A DNA stretch of 64,000 bases from Streptomyces sp. KMM 9044 (GTDB lineage: Bacteria > Actinomycetota > Actinomycetes > Streptomycetales > Streptomycetaceae): assembly GCF_024701375.2 (NCBI RefSeq), contig NZ_CP113910.1, positions 1,550,001 to 1,614,000 of the forward strand, written 5' to 3'. The first letter of the stretch is position 1. The number at the start of each line of letters is the position of its first letter. Made by a program: the position numbers and the translations under genes. Below, one piece after another: positions 1-10,347 of the stretch. The notes beneath the pieces are model-generated. The model was not told the origin of the DNA, did no database searches, and worked only from the letters and a program-made list of their open reading frames with translations.

Positions 1-903
1 CTGCTCCGTGCGCCCGATCGCCAAGAAGACGGGTGGACCGGACGCACACCGTCGGCCCGCTGGAGAGGCTGTGGTCCGCGGGCGCCCCCGCCGTCACCGT
101 GCCGAGGGGGCACCGGGCACGGACGGCACCCGGTCCGCCGGCGTGACGGTCACGGACCTCCTGCGGGGCCGGACCGCTCGTCCTGCACTCCCGCCGCCGG
201 TTCCACCCGCCTCCTGCCGTCGAGTTCCGCCCCGAACCGGCCGGCACCGCCGTCAGCTCGTCGTCGTCCACACAGCTCATCCCGGTCGAGGAACCGTCCG
301 GCGCGACCGCGAGTACTCGCGGTCGGGCAGTCGCCCCAGTTCCCCGTCACGTCGCCGCGTCACGGCCAGCTGTCCGGTGAACGGTGAATCCGGGTGAGTC
401 GACGTGCAGTGGTCGGCCGCGTCCACATCGGCGGCGCACTGCGGGATCAGGGCGAACGAGTGGAGCAGGTTCTCCGCAGCGCCGGGCCGCTCCACGAGCC
501 GGGTGTCCCCCTGCCCGTCCGGACAGGACGACCGGTCCCCCTGGGGCTTCCACCTGTCCGGGGGCCTCGGCAGCGGCTCCAGGAGACCGACCCCGACCCC
601 GGTGTCGGCCAGCCGGTCGCCGTCCGCCCCCGAGGCGTGCGGTGTCGGACGGACGCGTGGCCATGGGCGTCCCACACGGCGGCAGCGGACCGTTCGTCGA
701 GTGGTCGGCCGACAGGCACATCCGTTCAGGGGCTCTGTGATGCAATGGCACCTGCCCGGCACCGGGCTTGGCGTCGGCCCCTCGCACACGTGGGACGGAG
801 CCCTGAGCGCCAGCGAGGAGTCACCGTGACCGTATGCGGGCCCGACGGAGACAGTGGGCCGGCCGTTCGTACTCCTGGGAACGGGGGTGGCCAAAGCAGG
901 GTG
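1..903. other. Non-coding or unassigned DNA upstream of the PP2C phosphatase
   Basis: No reading frame in this stretch shows a recognisable domain, ribosome binding site or plausible start. The frame of the downstream phosphatase stays open back to about 394, but the extra residues are Arg/Pro-rich and look like read-through of high-GC DNA. The only clear structure is a perfect 22-bp palindrome near 304-325, listed separately. I see no RNA gene or mobile element. Confidence 0.5.
304..325. promoter_or_regulatory. Perfect 22-bp palindrome, possible operator
   Basis: The 11-base half CGACCGCGAGT is followed directly by its exact reverse complement ACTCGCGGTCG with no loop. A loop-less palindrome suits a dimeric DNA-binding protein better than a terminator. 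It lies about 580 bp upstream of the phosphatase start, so its target gene could equally lie outside the window. The function is inferred only from symmetry. Confidence 0.35.
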
Positions 904-2142
904 ATGACGTTGGCGGGGACGCTGGCGGCGGCGGAGGCCGCGGCGCCCGTAGAGTCGCTCGACGTGATCGCGCGCATGCTCAGGGAACGCCTCGGGGCCG
1001 CGTCGGTGTCGTTCCTGATCGCCGACTTCACCGGCAGCTCGGTCGTACGGCTGGGAGCCTCGAGCAGCATCGATACCGATGAGCCCGCCCGGCGCATCCC
1101 GCTGCGGGGCACCCTGTACGACGACGTGATCCGCACCCAGCGGTCGAGGGTGGAGGACAAGGGTGAGGGCGCGTTGGTGCGGATCGTCGCCCCGGTGACC
1201 AACCGGGGCGACGCCATCGGGCTCCTCGAACTGTTCCTGCCCGCGGTGCCGGACGCCGAGGTGATGCGGGAGATCGGCGAGACCGCGCACGCGCTGGCGT
1301 ACATCGTCATCGCGAACCGGTCCTTCACCGACGTGTACCAGTGGGGACGGCGCACCACTCCGCTGAGCCTGGCCGCGGAGATCCAGCACCGGCTGCTCCC
1401 GGCGTCGCTGGCGTGCGAGGCCGCCCAGTTCACGGTCTCCGGCGCGCTGGAGCCCGCCGACCACGTCGGGGGTGACACCTTCGACTACGTGATCGACCGG
1501 GACACCGTCCAGCTCTCCGTCACCGACGCCATGGGCCACGAGGTCGCCGCCGCACTGCTGGCCACCCTCCTGGTGGGCGCCCTGCGCCGGGCCCGGCGGG
1601 CCGGGGGCGACCTCGCCGAACAGGCCCGCCAGGCCGACCGGGCCATGCTGGATCACGGCCGCCAGGGCTACGTCACCGGCCAACTCCTGCGCATCAGCCT
1701 GCTCGACGGCAAGACCGAGTTCGTCAACGCCGGCCACCCCTGGCCCCTGCGTATGAGGGACGGACAGGTACAGGAGATCGTTCCAGAAGTCGATATGCCG
1801 TTCGGCTTCCAGATCCCCCACACCTACCGGATCCAGTCGCTGGATCTGCGGCCGGGTGACCGGCTGGTGATGCTCACCGACGGCATGCTGGAGCGCAACG
1901 CAGGCAGCCTCGATCTGTCGGACCTGATCGTCCGAACCCGCGGTCTGCATCCCCGCGAAGCCGCTCGCACCCTCATCACGGCGATCTCCGACGCCAGCCA
2001 GGGCCACCTGCAGGACGACGCGACCGTCATATGCCTGGACTGGCACGGCATCGGCCACTCCCAGCGGGACGCCGACACCGGCGCCGACCTCGCCGACGCC
2101 TCCGCCCCGTCACGGACGGGGCGGGCCACTCCTGGGCACTGA
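904..2142 (+). CDS. GAF-SpoIIE-type PP2C serine/threonine phosphatase
   Basis: This is a 412-residue protein of the PP2C (SpoIIE/RsbU) family, which dephosphorylates STAS anti-anti-sigma factors and so releases sigma factors. Residues about 15-150 look like a GAF-type sensor. The catalytic domain follows, with the metal-binding motifs ADHVGGDTFDYV, SVTDAMGHEVAAALLA, VMLTDGMLE and QDDATVICLD, all with their acidic ligands intact. No membrane segment is visible, so it should be cytoplasmic. I chose the ATG at 904, with the in-frame GTG at 901 as an alternative. The open frame extends to 394 but carries no domain there. It stands alone, with about 500 bp upstream and 1.2 kb downstream lacking genes. 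A STAS protein is encoded at 32.7 kb, but the distance gives no direct evidence that it is the substrate. The Asp-rich tail after residue 385 is low complexity. Confidence 0.85.
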   Translation: MTLAGTLAAAEAAAPVESLDVIARMLRERLGAASVSFLIADFTGSSVVRLGASSSIDTDEPARRIPLRGTLYDDVIRTQRSRVEDKGEGALVRIVAPVTNRGDAIGLLELFLPAVPDAEVMREIGETAHALAYIVIANRSFTDVYQWGRRTTPLSLAAEIQHRLLPASLACEAAQFTVSGALEPADHVGGDTFDYVIDRDTVQLSVTDAMGHEVAAALLATLLVGALRRARRAGGDLAEQARQADRAMLDHGRQGYVTGQLLRISLLDGKTEFVNAGHPWPLRMRDGQVQEIVPEVDMPFGFQIPHTYRIQSLDLRPGDRLVMLTDGMLERNAGSLDLSDLIVRTRGLHPREAARTLITAISDASQGHLQDDATVICLDWHGIGHSQRDADTGADLADASAPSRTGRATPGH

Positions 2143-3163
2143 CTCGTGGGATGCCCGGGCACTGTCCGAGGTGCCGGAGGCAGGTGCCGAACGCATCGGC
2201 GCGGCCCCGAGGGCCCGATCGAGGACGTGGTGGGGGTGACGGAGGCTCGTCGACACCGGCAAGGTGAAGTACCCCGGTCTGTCCAACACCGGCACGACGC
2301 CATCCGGCGCGCCCACGCGGTACACCCGGCCCGGTCCTGCAGCACGAGTACTCGATCTTCGCCCACGCCTCCGAGCAGTTCTTCCCGCCCTGAAGGAGCT
2401 CGGCGGTCAGGCCCTGTTCTCGGGCCTTCCCGCCAGGCTCCACGAGTCGATGAGCGTCGCAGATTTCGATCAGACCTCCCCAGTACTTCGGGCACCGGCC
2501 GTTCTTGTCCGTGGCTCCTCCATCAGCTTCCGAACCGGCATCGAGGCATGCACCCGGGCCTTGAGGCGGCGGCGTCCGCCCTTGGACACGCCTGCGAACA
2601 CCGGCACGATCAGGTCATGCACCTCGTTGTCCGGGTCGACCGACCCGCCCGCCCCCGGCACCCGCAGCGGCATGCCGCAGTGCGCGAACAGCGGGAGGCC
2701 GTTGCCGGACCGGGCGCCGTAGAAGGCCCGCTGCAGCTCGCCCGTCACTACCGCGCAGAAGCCGCGCCCGGGGGCCGGGCGAGCCGTCGGAGCGCGCGGT
2801 GGCGTCAAAGCACCCGTAGACGGTCCACCGATCGGGGGATCCTGCCTCAGAGATCGAGCACAAATCACACACGTCCCCTCTACATACTGGCCCCGATGGT
2901 CTAGATTGACCGTGCTTCAGCTGTTCGGACACAACGCGACCAATGATGATCTATAGGTCAGGCGCTACGGAGAGCCGGCAGTCGTTTCCCCGGCGCCAGA
3001 CGTGGGGATGATCTGTTCTCGGAGCCCGAGAGAGAGCCCTGGGTGCGGGGAGCACCCGAGGCTTCGACGGGCTCCCCTGCACCTTGAGAGTCCGGCAGCA
3101 CATGCGAGTGTGCTGCCACCAGGGCGGCTTGTTCCCACAGCTCTGAAATAGCGGGGACGTCAT
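2143..3163. other. Roughly 1 kb without a supportable gene
   Basis: Both strands carry only open frames with poor composition and no recognisable domain. A minus-strand frame at about 2470-2868 has slightly more protein-like residues but lacks a convincing start or homology I can name, so it may be a decayed gene. The section 2860-2960 is less GC-rich than its surroundings and could hold the promoter of the exopolysaccharide operon. I could not find a well-spaced -35/-10 pair there. Confidence 0.5.
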
Positions 3164-3273
3164 GCGGGGGGCGGGGGCCTCCCGGGGGGAGGAACAGTGC
3201 GGGGGGGCGGGGGCCTCCCGGGGGAAGGAACAGTGCGGGGGGCGGGGGCCTCCCGGGGGGGGGGAGGAACAGT
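3164..3273. repeat. Three G-rich tandem repeats of 35-39 bp
   Basis: Three consecutive copies occupy 3164-3198, 3199-3234 and 3235-3273. Each contains a run of 6-7 G, a C, a run of 5 G, CCTCCC, a run of 5 or more G and then the tail AGGAACAGT. The copies differ mainly in G-tract length, as expected from slippage. Four G-tracts per unit could form a G-quadruplex on the plus strand, and GGGGCCTCCC can form a short hairpin. The array ends 42 bp before the first gene of the exopolysaccharide operon, so it sits in its leader. Confidence 0.85.
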
Positions 3274-3315
3274 GTTAGGCGAGCACGTCGAACCACTGGG
3301 GACCTGGGGGGTTCT

Positions 3316-4794
3316 GTGCGGCAAGGGGGATTAGTCGGCCCGTTCCCGTCGGCACGCGGGCGTCTGGCGAACGGGACAATCGGCCGGCCCGCGATCGACT
3401 GGGAGCAGCGGTACCGCCGTACCGTGATCACCAGCGATACCGTGACCACCGCCTTCGTGGTGGCGGCGATCGGCAACTTCTTCGGGGTCAGGGACGCGGC
3501 CAACTGGCACGAGAAATGGGGGATCCTCGCATTCGGCACCGAGCTGCTGGTGCTGGGAGCGCTTGCGGTGGGCCGGTCGTGGGCTCCGGCCGTGCTCGGC
3601 CAGGGCGCCGAGGAATTCCGCCGGCTCGGACGCTCGCTGTTCGCGGCGACCGTCGTACTGGCGCTCGGCGGGATCGCCCTCACCTCGCGCAACGTCAAGC
3701 TCTGGATCTTCGTCGTGATCCCCGCGATCGCGCTCATCACCATGACCGAGCGGTATCTGCTGCGCCTCTGGCTGCACAGACAGCGGAAGGAAGGACGGTG
3801 CCTGAGACCGGTGCTCGCTGCCGGGAGCCCGGCCACCGTGCGCGACCTGATCACCCGGACCCGCAAGTTCCCGCACCTCGGCTGGCGGGTGGACGCGGTG
3901 TGCACGACGGACGGTCCCGGGCTCGACGGCGACCAGCTGGACGGAGTGCCGGTCGTCGGCCCGCTGGCGGACGTCGCGGGCCACGTCCGCCGCGACGGCT
4001 ACCGTGTCGTCGCCGTCACACCGGACCCGCACTGGTCACCGGACCGGCTGCAACGGCTGGCTTGGAACCTCGAAGGCAGCGACGCCGAGATGATCGTGGC
4101 CCCCGTGCTGATGGAGGTGGCCGGCCCGCGGCTGCACATCGACGCGGTGCTCGGGATCCCGCTGCTGCGGGTCAGCATGCCGACCTTCACCGGGGGCCGC
4201 CGGGCGGTCAAAGGGGTCGTCGACCGGATGGGCGCGGCGATCCTGCTGATGCTGTTCGCGCCGCTGATGCTGTTCGTCGGGCTGCTCGTGGTGGCGGACA
4301 GTCGGGGTGGGGCGTTCTACCGCCAGCGAAGGGTCGGCAAGGACGGCCGTGAGTTCACCATTCTCAAGTTCCGCACCATGGTGGCCGGGGCCGACGGGGC
4401 ACGTGCCGAGCTGGCCGACCGCAACGAGGGCGCCGGTCTGCTGTTCAAGCTCCGCCGGGATCCGCGGGTGACCCGGGTGGGAGCGGTGCTGCGCCGGTAC
4501 TCGATCGACGAGCTCCCGCAGCTTTTCAACGTGCTCACCGGATCGATGTCGCTCGTCGGTCCGCGGCCTCCGTTACCGGAGGAGTCCGCTGCGTACGGCC
4601 CGGACATCCGGCGGCGGCTGCTGGTCAAGCCCGGCCTCACCGGTCTGTGGCAGATCAGCGGACGCAGCGACCTGTCGTGGGAGGAGGCGGTCCGGCTGGA
4701 CCTGCGGTACGTGGAGGACTGGTCGCTCGCCCTGGACACGGTGATCTTGTGGAAGACGCTGCGTGCGGTGCTCCACGGGCAGGGGGCCTACTGA
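3316..4794 (+). CDS. Polyprenyl-phosphate sugar-1-phosphate transferase, WcaJ/CpsE type
   Basis: This 492-residue membrane protein should start exopolysaccharide repeat-unit synthesis by moving a hexose-1-phosphate from an NDP-sugar to undecaprenyl phosphate. Four or so hydrophobic segments lie in the first 140 residues, then a CoA-binding-like soluble part, another hydrophobic hairpin near residue 315, and a C-terminal bacterial sugar transferase domain. That domain shows ILKFRTMV, DELPQLFNVLTGSMSLVGPR and KPGLTGLWQISGRSDLSW, the family signatures with the catalytic Asp/Glu pair. The start is GTG at 3316, preceded by a GGGGG-rich ribosome site. It is the first gene of a 21-gene run on the plus strand. 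The sugar donor cannot be read from sequence, and glucose or galactose is usual for the family. Confidence 0.9.
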   Translation: MRQGGLVGPFPSARGRLANGTIGRPAIDWEQRYRRTVITSDTVTTAFVVAAIGNFFGVRDAANWHEKWGILAFGTELLVLGALAVGRSWAPAVLGQGAEEFRRLGRSLFAATVVLALGGIALTSRNVKLWIFVVIPAIALITMTERYLLRLWLHRQRKEGRCLRPVLAAGSPATVRDLITRTRKFPHLGWRVDAVCTTDGPGLDGDQLDGVPVVGPLADVAGHVRRDGYRVVAVTPDPHWSPDRLQRLAWNLEGSDAEMIVAPVLMEVAGPRLHIDAVLGIPLLRVSMPTFTGGRRAVKGVVDRMGAAILLMLFAPLMLFVGLLVVADSRGGAFYRQRRVGKDGREFTILKFRTMVAGADGARAELADRNEGAGLLFKLRRDPRVTRVGAVLRRYSIDELPQLFNVLTGSMSLVGPRPPLPEESAAYGPDIRRRLLVKPGLTGLWQISGRSDLSWEEAVRLDLRYVEDWSLALDTVILWKTLRAVLHGQGAY

Positions 4795-4876
4795 TGCGCG
4801 GAGGTCTGCAACTCAACGGTCCCGCCGGCGTGCGGACCGCAGGCCGGCAGGGCCTGCCTGGGGGGAGGAACGGGTC

Positions 4877-6182
<1,306 letters not shown>

Positions 6183-6193
<11 letters not shown>

Positions 6194-7463
6194 CACATCG
6201 TTCGATGACACGGCCGGCGGCGACCGGCCGGACCGGCGCGCGCTGATCCTGGTGGAGAACCTGTCGGTGCCGTTCGACCGGCGGGTGTGGCAGGAGTGCA
6301 CGACGCTGCGCGACGCGGGCTGGAAGGTGCACGTCATCTGCCCCCGGGGGAGTAAACGGGACACGGAGCCGGAGGTGGAGATCGACGGGGTGCGGATCCA
6401 CCGCTACCCGTTGCGCGCGGCCACCGGAGGGCCGGCCGGCTACCTGCGGGAGTACGGATCGGCGTTGTGGCATACGGTCCGGCTGGCCCGGAAGGTCGGC
6501 CCGGTCGACGTGGTCCACGCCTGCAACCCGCCCGACCTGCTGTTCCTGCCGGCACTGTGGCTGAAGCGGCGCGGAGCGCGGTTCGTCTTCGACCAGCACG
6601 ACCTGGTACCCGAGCTGTACCTCTCCCGGTTCGGCCGCGGCAGAGACCTGCTCTACCGCGCCGTGTGCGCGCTGGAACGGCTGACCTACCGGGCCGCGGA
6701 CGTCGTGCTCGCCACGAACGAGAGCTACCGGGACGTCGCGGTGCGCCGTGGCGGCCGGCGGCCGGCGGACGTCTTCGTGGTGCGCAGCGCACCCGACACC
6801 GGCCGGTTCCACCCCGTACCGCCGGAGCCGGAGCTGAAGCGCGGCAAGCCTCATCTGCTGTGTTACCTCGGCGTCATGGGCCCGCAGGACGGCGTCGACT
6901 ACGCCTTGCGGGCCCTCGCGAAGCTGCGCGACGAGCTCGGGCGGACCGACTGGCATGCGGTGTTCGTCGGCGCCGGCGACACCTTCGACGCGATGGTGGA
7001 GCTGTCCCGGCAGCTCGGGCTCTCGGAGCAGGTGCAGTTCACCGGGCGTATTCCGGACGCCGACCTGGTGCGCTACCTGTCCACCGCGGACGTGTGCCTC
7101 TCCCCCGACCCGCACAATCCGCTCAACGACGTGTCGACCATGAACAAGGTTCTGGAGTACATGGTGATGGGCCGGCCGATCGTCTCGTTCGACCTCCGGG
7201 AGGCGCGAGTCTCCGCCGGTGACGCCGCCGTCTACGCGCCCGCCGACGACGAGGCCGGGTTCGCCCGGCTCGTCGCGCGGCTGCTGGACGAGCCGGAAAC
7301 GCGGTCCCGGATGGGAAGGATCGGCCAGGAGCGGATCAACGGGCCGCTGTCCTGGCGCAATTCGCAGGCGTCGCTGCTCGCCGCCTACGCCGCCGCCTGC
7401 CGTGACCGCCCTCCGGTGCGGGCGGGCGGCCCTCACCGGACAGGGAAGAGGCCGCGCCGTTGA
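6183..7463 (+). CDS. Glycosyltransferase family 4 (GT-B)
   Basis: This 426-residue cytoplasmic or membrane-associated glycosyltransferase should add one sugar to the lipid-linked repeat unit. The N-terminal half has VENLSVPFDRRVWQE and the acceptor-side motif FDQHDLVPELY. The C-terminal GT-B donor domain shows LGVMGPQDGVDYALRA, FTGRIPDADLVRYL and VLEYMVMGRPIVSFD, with the usual nucleotide-sugar-binding glutamate. The start is TTG at 6183, overlapping the dehydrogenase stop. A GTG at 6250 would remove about 22 poorly conserved residues. The donor and linkage are not predictable. It is tightly coupled to both neighbours, overlapping the next gene by TTGA. Confidence 0.85.
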
Positions 7464-8827
7464 GCGACGACACGATACGCCTGGTGATGATCGGGCGGCT
7501 GATCCGCCGGCGCCGGCGGCTGCTCACCGTCCTCGCCGTGCTGGGTGCGCTCGTCGGCCACGGCACCTCCCTGGTGTTCCCCCCGCGCTACACGACGTCG
7601 GCGTCGGTCCTGCTTCCGGGGGCGTGGCAGGAGCGCGAACTGCTGACGCAGGCGGAGATCGCGGCCAGTTCGGTGGTGGTCGACCGCGCGGCCGCCGAGC
7701 TCGACTGGGACGGGGTCGAAGGAAGCGACCTGCGGGACCGGGTGGCCGCCAGGGTCACCGACGGGAACATCATCGAGGTCTCGGGCATTGCCGACACCCC
7801 CGAGCGCGCACAGCAGCTCACGGACCGGATGGCCGAGCAGTTCGTCACCTACGCCGCGCGTGTCGTCGGCGACACCACCGACCCCGAGGCGGCGGCACGG
7901 CCCGAGCAACTCCGGCAGCTCGTGCTGCGGACCAGCCGCCGCATCACCGAACTGGCCGACGCGGCCGACCCGGGGCAGACCGTGGAGAGCGTGCAGACCC
8001 GCACCGAGCTCGCGAAGCTGCGCACCGCGCTGCAGGAGGCCGTCACCAAGCTGGACCAGGCCGACCCCGCCGCGGCCGGGGCCGGCCTGGTCGTCATGGG
8101 GCCGGCGGCCCGGCCGGACGGCGAGGCACCGCCGACGAGGCCGCAACTCGTCGCCGCCGGGGCTCTGCTGTTCTTCCTCCTCGCGGTCGTCGGCCACCTC
8201 ACCGCCGCCCGTAGGAACCGCCGGCCGCGAACCGGACCGGAGATCGCCGCGGCGCTCCGCTCGACGCCGCTGGGGACCGTCGACGTACCTGGTGGACGGC
8301 CCGCGCACCGACCCGGGGACCACGGTCCGTGGGCCCGGGTGAGCCGGCTGCTCGGCGCCGGCACCCGGTGGGACGTACCCCTCCCGCGGGCGTCCGGCGA
8401 CGAGGCCGGCCGGCAGCTCCGCTACCGGCGGGTGTGCGCCCGCCTCCGGGACCGGCTGCCTGCCCCCCGGCGGCTGCTGGTCGTGGTTCCCGACGGCGAC
8501 GGGATCGCCCTCCGGGCCGCCGAGCGGCTCGCCGACGTGGCCGGAAACGATCCGCGCCTGCGGGTGGTGCAGGTACCGGTGCCCCGGCCGATGGTGCCGG
8601 ACCACGGCGGCGAGTCCGGCGCCCTCGTCGTGCTCGGCGCGGGTGACTGGACCTCGGAGGAGCTCACCGGCCTCGCCGAGGCGTGCGCGGACGCGGGGCA
8701 CGAGGTCGTCGGGGTCGTCCTCGCCGGCCCGGTGCCCGCCCCTCCGGCACGGACCACCGGCCGTCCCCGGGACGCCGCGGTGCCGACACTCGCGGTGGGC
8801 GACAGCGCGACAGGGGGTTCGGCGTGA
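7460..8827 (+). CDS. Wzz-like chain-length regulator with degenerate kinase-like tail
   Basis: This 455-residue membrane protein resembles polysaccharide co-polymerases (Wzz/CapA type), which set polymer length. A first membrane segment spans about residues 20-38 (TVLAVLGALVGHGTSLVF). A periplasm-type loop rich in Ala and Asp follows with a helical part, and a second segment at about 228-248 (AAGALLFFLLAVVGHL) returns the chain to the cytoplasm. The cytoplasmic tail has a Rossmann-like strand pattern (RRLLVVVPDGDG) but no Walker A GxxxxGK(S/T) and no tyrosine cluster, so it is not an active BY-kinase. The start is TTG at 7460. It is followed by a paralogue that overlaps it by GTGA. Pairing two such proteins is common in actinobacterial exopolysaccharide operons. 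Confidence 0.75.
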   Translation: MSDDTIRLVMIGRLIRRRRRLLTVLAVLGALVGHGTSLVFPPRYTTSASVLLPGAWQERELLTQAEIAASSVVVDRAAAELDWDGVEGSDLRDRVAARVTDGNIIEVSGIADTPERAQQLTDRMAEQFVTYAARVVGDTTDPEAAARPEQLRQLVLRTSRRITELADAADPGQTVESVQTRTELAKLRTALQEAVTKLDQADPAAAGAGLVVMGPAARPDGEAPPTRPQLVAAGALLFFLLAVVGHLTAARRNRRPRTGPEIAAALRSTPLGTVDVPGGRPAHRPGDHGPWARVSRLLGAGTRWDVPLPRASGDEAGRQLRYRRVCARLRDRLPAPRRLLVVVPDGDGIALRAAERLADVAGNDPRLRVVQVPVPRPMVPDHGGESGALVVLGAGDWTSEELTGLAEACADAGHEVVGVVLAGPVPAPPARTTGRPRDAAVPTLAVGDSATGGSA

Positions 8828-10344
8828 CGATGCCTGCGACGCCGGGCTCACCGGCCTCCGCCCCCCTGCTGGACCTGCACGCGCTGGTGGTCGCGGTGCG
8901 CAGACGGCGCCGCCTCTGGTCCGCACTGGCCCTGCTGGGGCTGCTCGCCGGCGCGGCGGTGGCGGTCCTCCTGCCGCCGCCACCGACCGCGGTGACCAAG
9001 GTGCTGGTCGCCCACCAGCAGGACCAGCCGAACGACCCCGGGACACTCATCCGTACCGACGCCGCCCTGCTGCACACCACGCGGATCGCCGGTGAGGCCC
9101 TGAAGGTCCTGGAGTCCCCGGAGAGACCGGAGGACTTCATGGAGGACTACGAGGGGCTCGGCCTGACCAACAACCTGCTGCAGATCACGGTGACCGGTGA
9201 CAGCGACACGGAAGCGGTGGCCCGCGCCGGGGCACTGGCCGACGCGTTCGTCGCGGACCACGTGCGGCGGATACAGGAAGCCGCGAACACCGAGGCCGAG
9301 ACCCTGATCGAACAGCAGGACCGCATGCGGGAGGAACTCGACCGGGTCAACGAGGCGATCGGGGACGGACCGCCGCAGGGCGGGCCGCAGGATTCGGCGA
9401 ACATGGAGTCGGTCTTCGCCCGCCGGGCCGAACTCACCTCCCGGATCACCGACTTCGGGCAGCGCGCCGCAGAGGCACGCGTCGGCACGCCCCGACTCGT
9501 CGCAGGCACCCAGATCGTGGACGTGCCGCGCGTGGTGCGGCACTCCCTGCCCGGGACGGCCGCCGCCAACGCCGCGATCGGGCTCGTCCTCGGGCTCGTC
9601 CTCGGGCTCGCGGTGGCCGCGGTCACCTCGGTGGTGGCGGACCGCCCCGTGCTTCGCCGCGACATCGCTGCGCACCTCGGCGCCTCGGTGATCGCTGAGT
9701 TGCCCCGCCGGACGGCCGCGCCGTGGCGGCGTCGCCGGACCCGGGCGGCACGCACACGGCTCACCACGTCCCTGACCCGCACCGTGCGCGGCTCCGCGGA
9801 GTCGGTGTCACTGCTGGAACTGGGCTGTGCGCACGGAGCGAGCGACATCGCCCTGGACCTCGCCCGCGCGCTGGCGGCGGAGGAACCCGTGGTCGTCGTC
9901 GACGGTCTGCCGGGGCCGCAGCTCTCGGGCCGCCGCCCGAAGCCCGGGGGCCCGGCCGTGGTTGACGCCGAGCGGGCCACGGACGTGCCGCCCGGGGATC
10001 GCCGGCTCGGCGTCGGCTCGGTGGCGCCCGGCACGGCGTGGACCGACCTGCGGTATCTCGGCACCCGGACCGTGCTCGTCGTGCGGGCCGGGCACGGCAG
10101 CGCCGCGTGGCTGCACACCGTGGCGCGGCAGCTCGCTGAGCAACGCGTCGCGGTGATCGGCGTGGTGCTGATCGACCCCGATCCGCGGGACCGGACCGAC
10201 GGCACGCTGTGGGACGGCCCGCACACCGGCCCGCGCGGCCACGGTGAGCGGACGGCCCGGCAGGGCGGGACCGGCCCGCGGCGGACCGAGCGGCAGCCGA
10301 TGCCGGCGGCACGGGTCCCGGACAGCGACCAGGAGGTGTGGTAG
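8824..10344 (+). CDS. Second Wzz-like co-polymerase with degenerate kinase-like domain
   Basis: This 506-residue protein has a basic N-terminus (RRRRRLW), a first membrane segment near residues 38-56, an extracytoplasmic loop with coiled-coil character (about 150-215) and a second membrane segment at about 245-275. The second segment contains a tandem GLVLGLVLGLAV encoded by a 12-bp direct repeat. The cytoplasmic part (about 320-460) starts with VSLLELGCAHGASDIALDLA, where an ATPase P-loop would be expected, but the GKS/T is absent. It continues with TVLVVRAGHGSAAWLHTVA, which resembles the Walker B region of BY-kinases. I infer a regulatory rather than catalytic tail. The start is GTG 8824, overlapping the previous stop. 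It is probably a partner of the preceding protein in chain-length control. Confidence 0.75.
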   Translation: MTMPATPGSPASAPLLDLHALVVAVRRRRRLWSALALLGLLAGAAVAVLLPPPPTAVTKVLVAHQQDQPNDPGTLIRTDAALLHTTRIAGEALKVLESPERPEDFMEDYEGLGLTNNLLQITVTGDSDTEAVARAGALADAFVADHVRRIQEAANTEAETLIEQQDRMREELDRVNEAIGDGPPQGGPQDSANMESVFARRAELTSRITDFGQRAAEARVGTPRLVAGTQIVDVPRVVRHSLPGTAAANAAIGLVLGLVLGLAVAAVTSVVADRPVLRRDIAAHLGASVIAELPRRTAAPWRRRRTRAARTRLTTSLTRTVRGSAESVSLLELGCAHGASDIALDLARALAAEEPVVVVDGLPGPQLSGRRPKPGGPAVVDAERATDVPPGDRRLGVGSVAPGTAWTDLRYLGTRTVLVVRAGHGSAAWLHTVARQLAEQRVAVIGVVLIDPDPRDRTDGTLWDGPHTGPRGHGERTARQGGTGPRRTERQPMPAARVPDSDQEVW

Positions 10345-10347
10345 CAC

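Noticed and set aside
277..2058. A 593-codon minus-strand frame
   Set aside because: Its part opposite the phosphatase has no domain and matches the antisense of a protein with all PP2C motifs. The remainder is low complexity.
3164..3273. CRISPR-like array
   Set aside because: The units are contiguous, have no spacers and differ in G-tract length, so they are tandem repeats.
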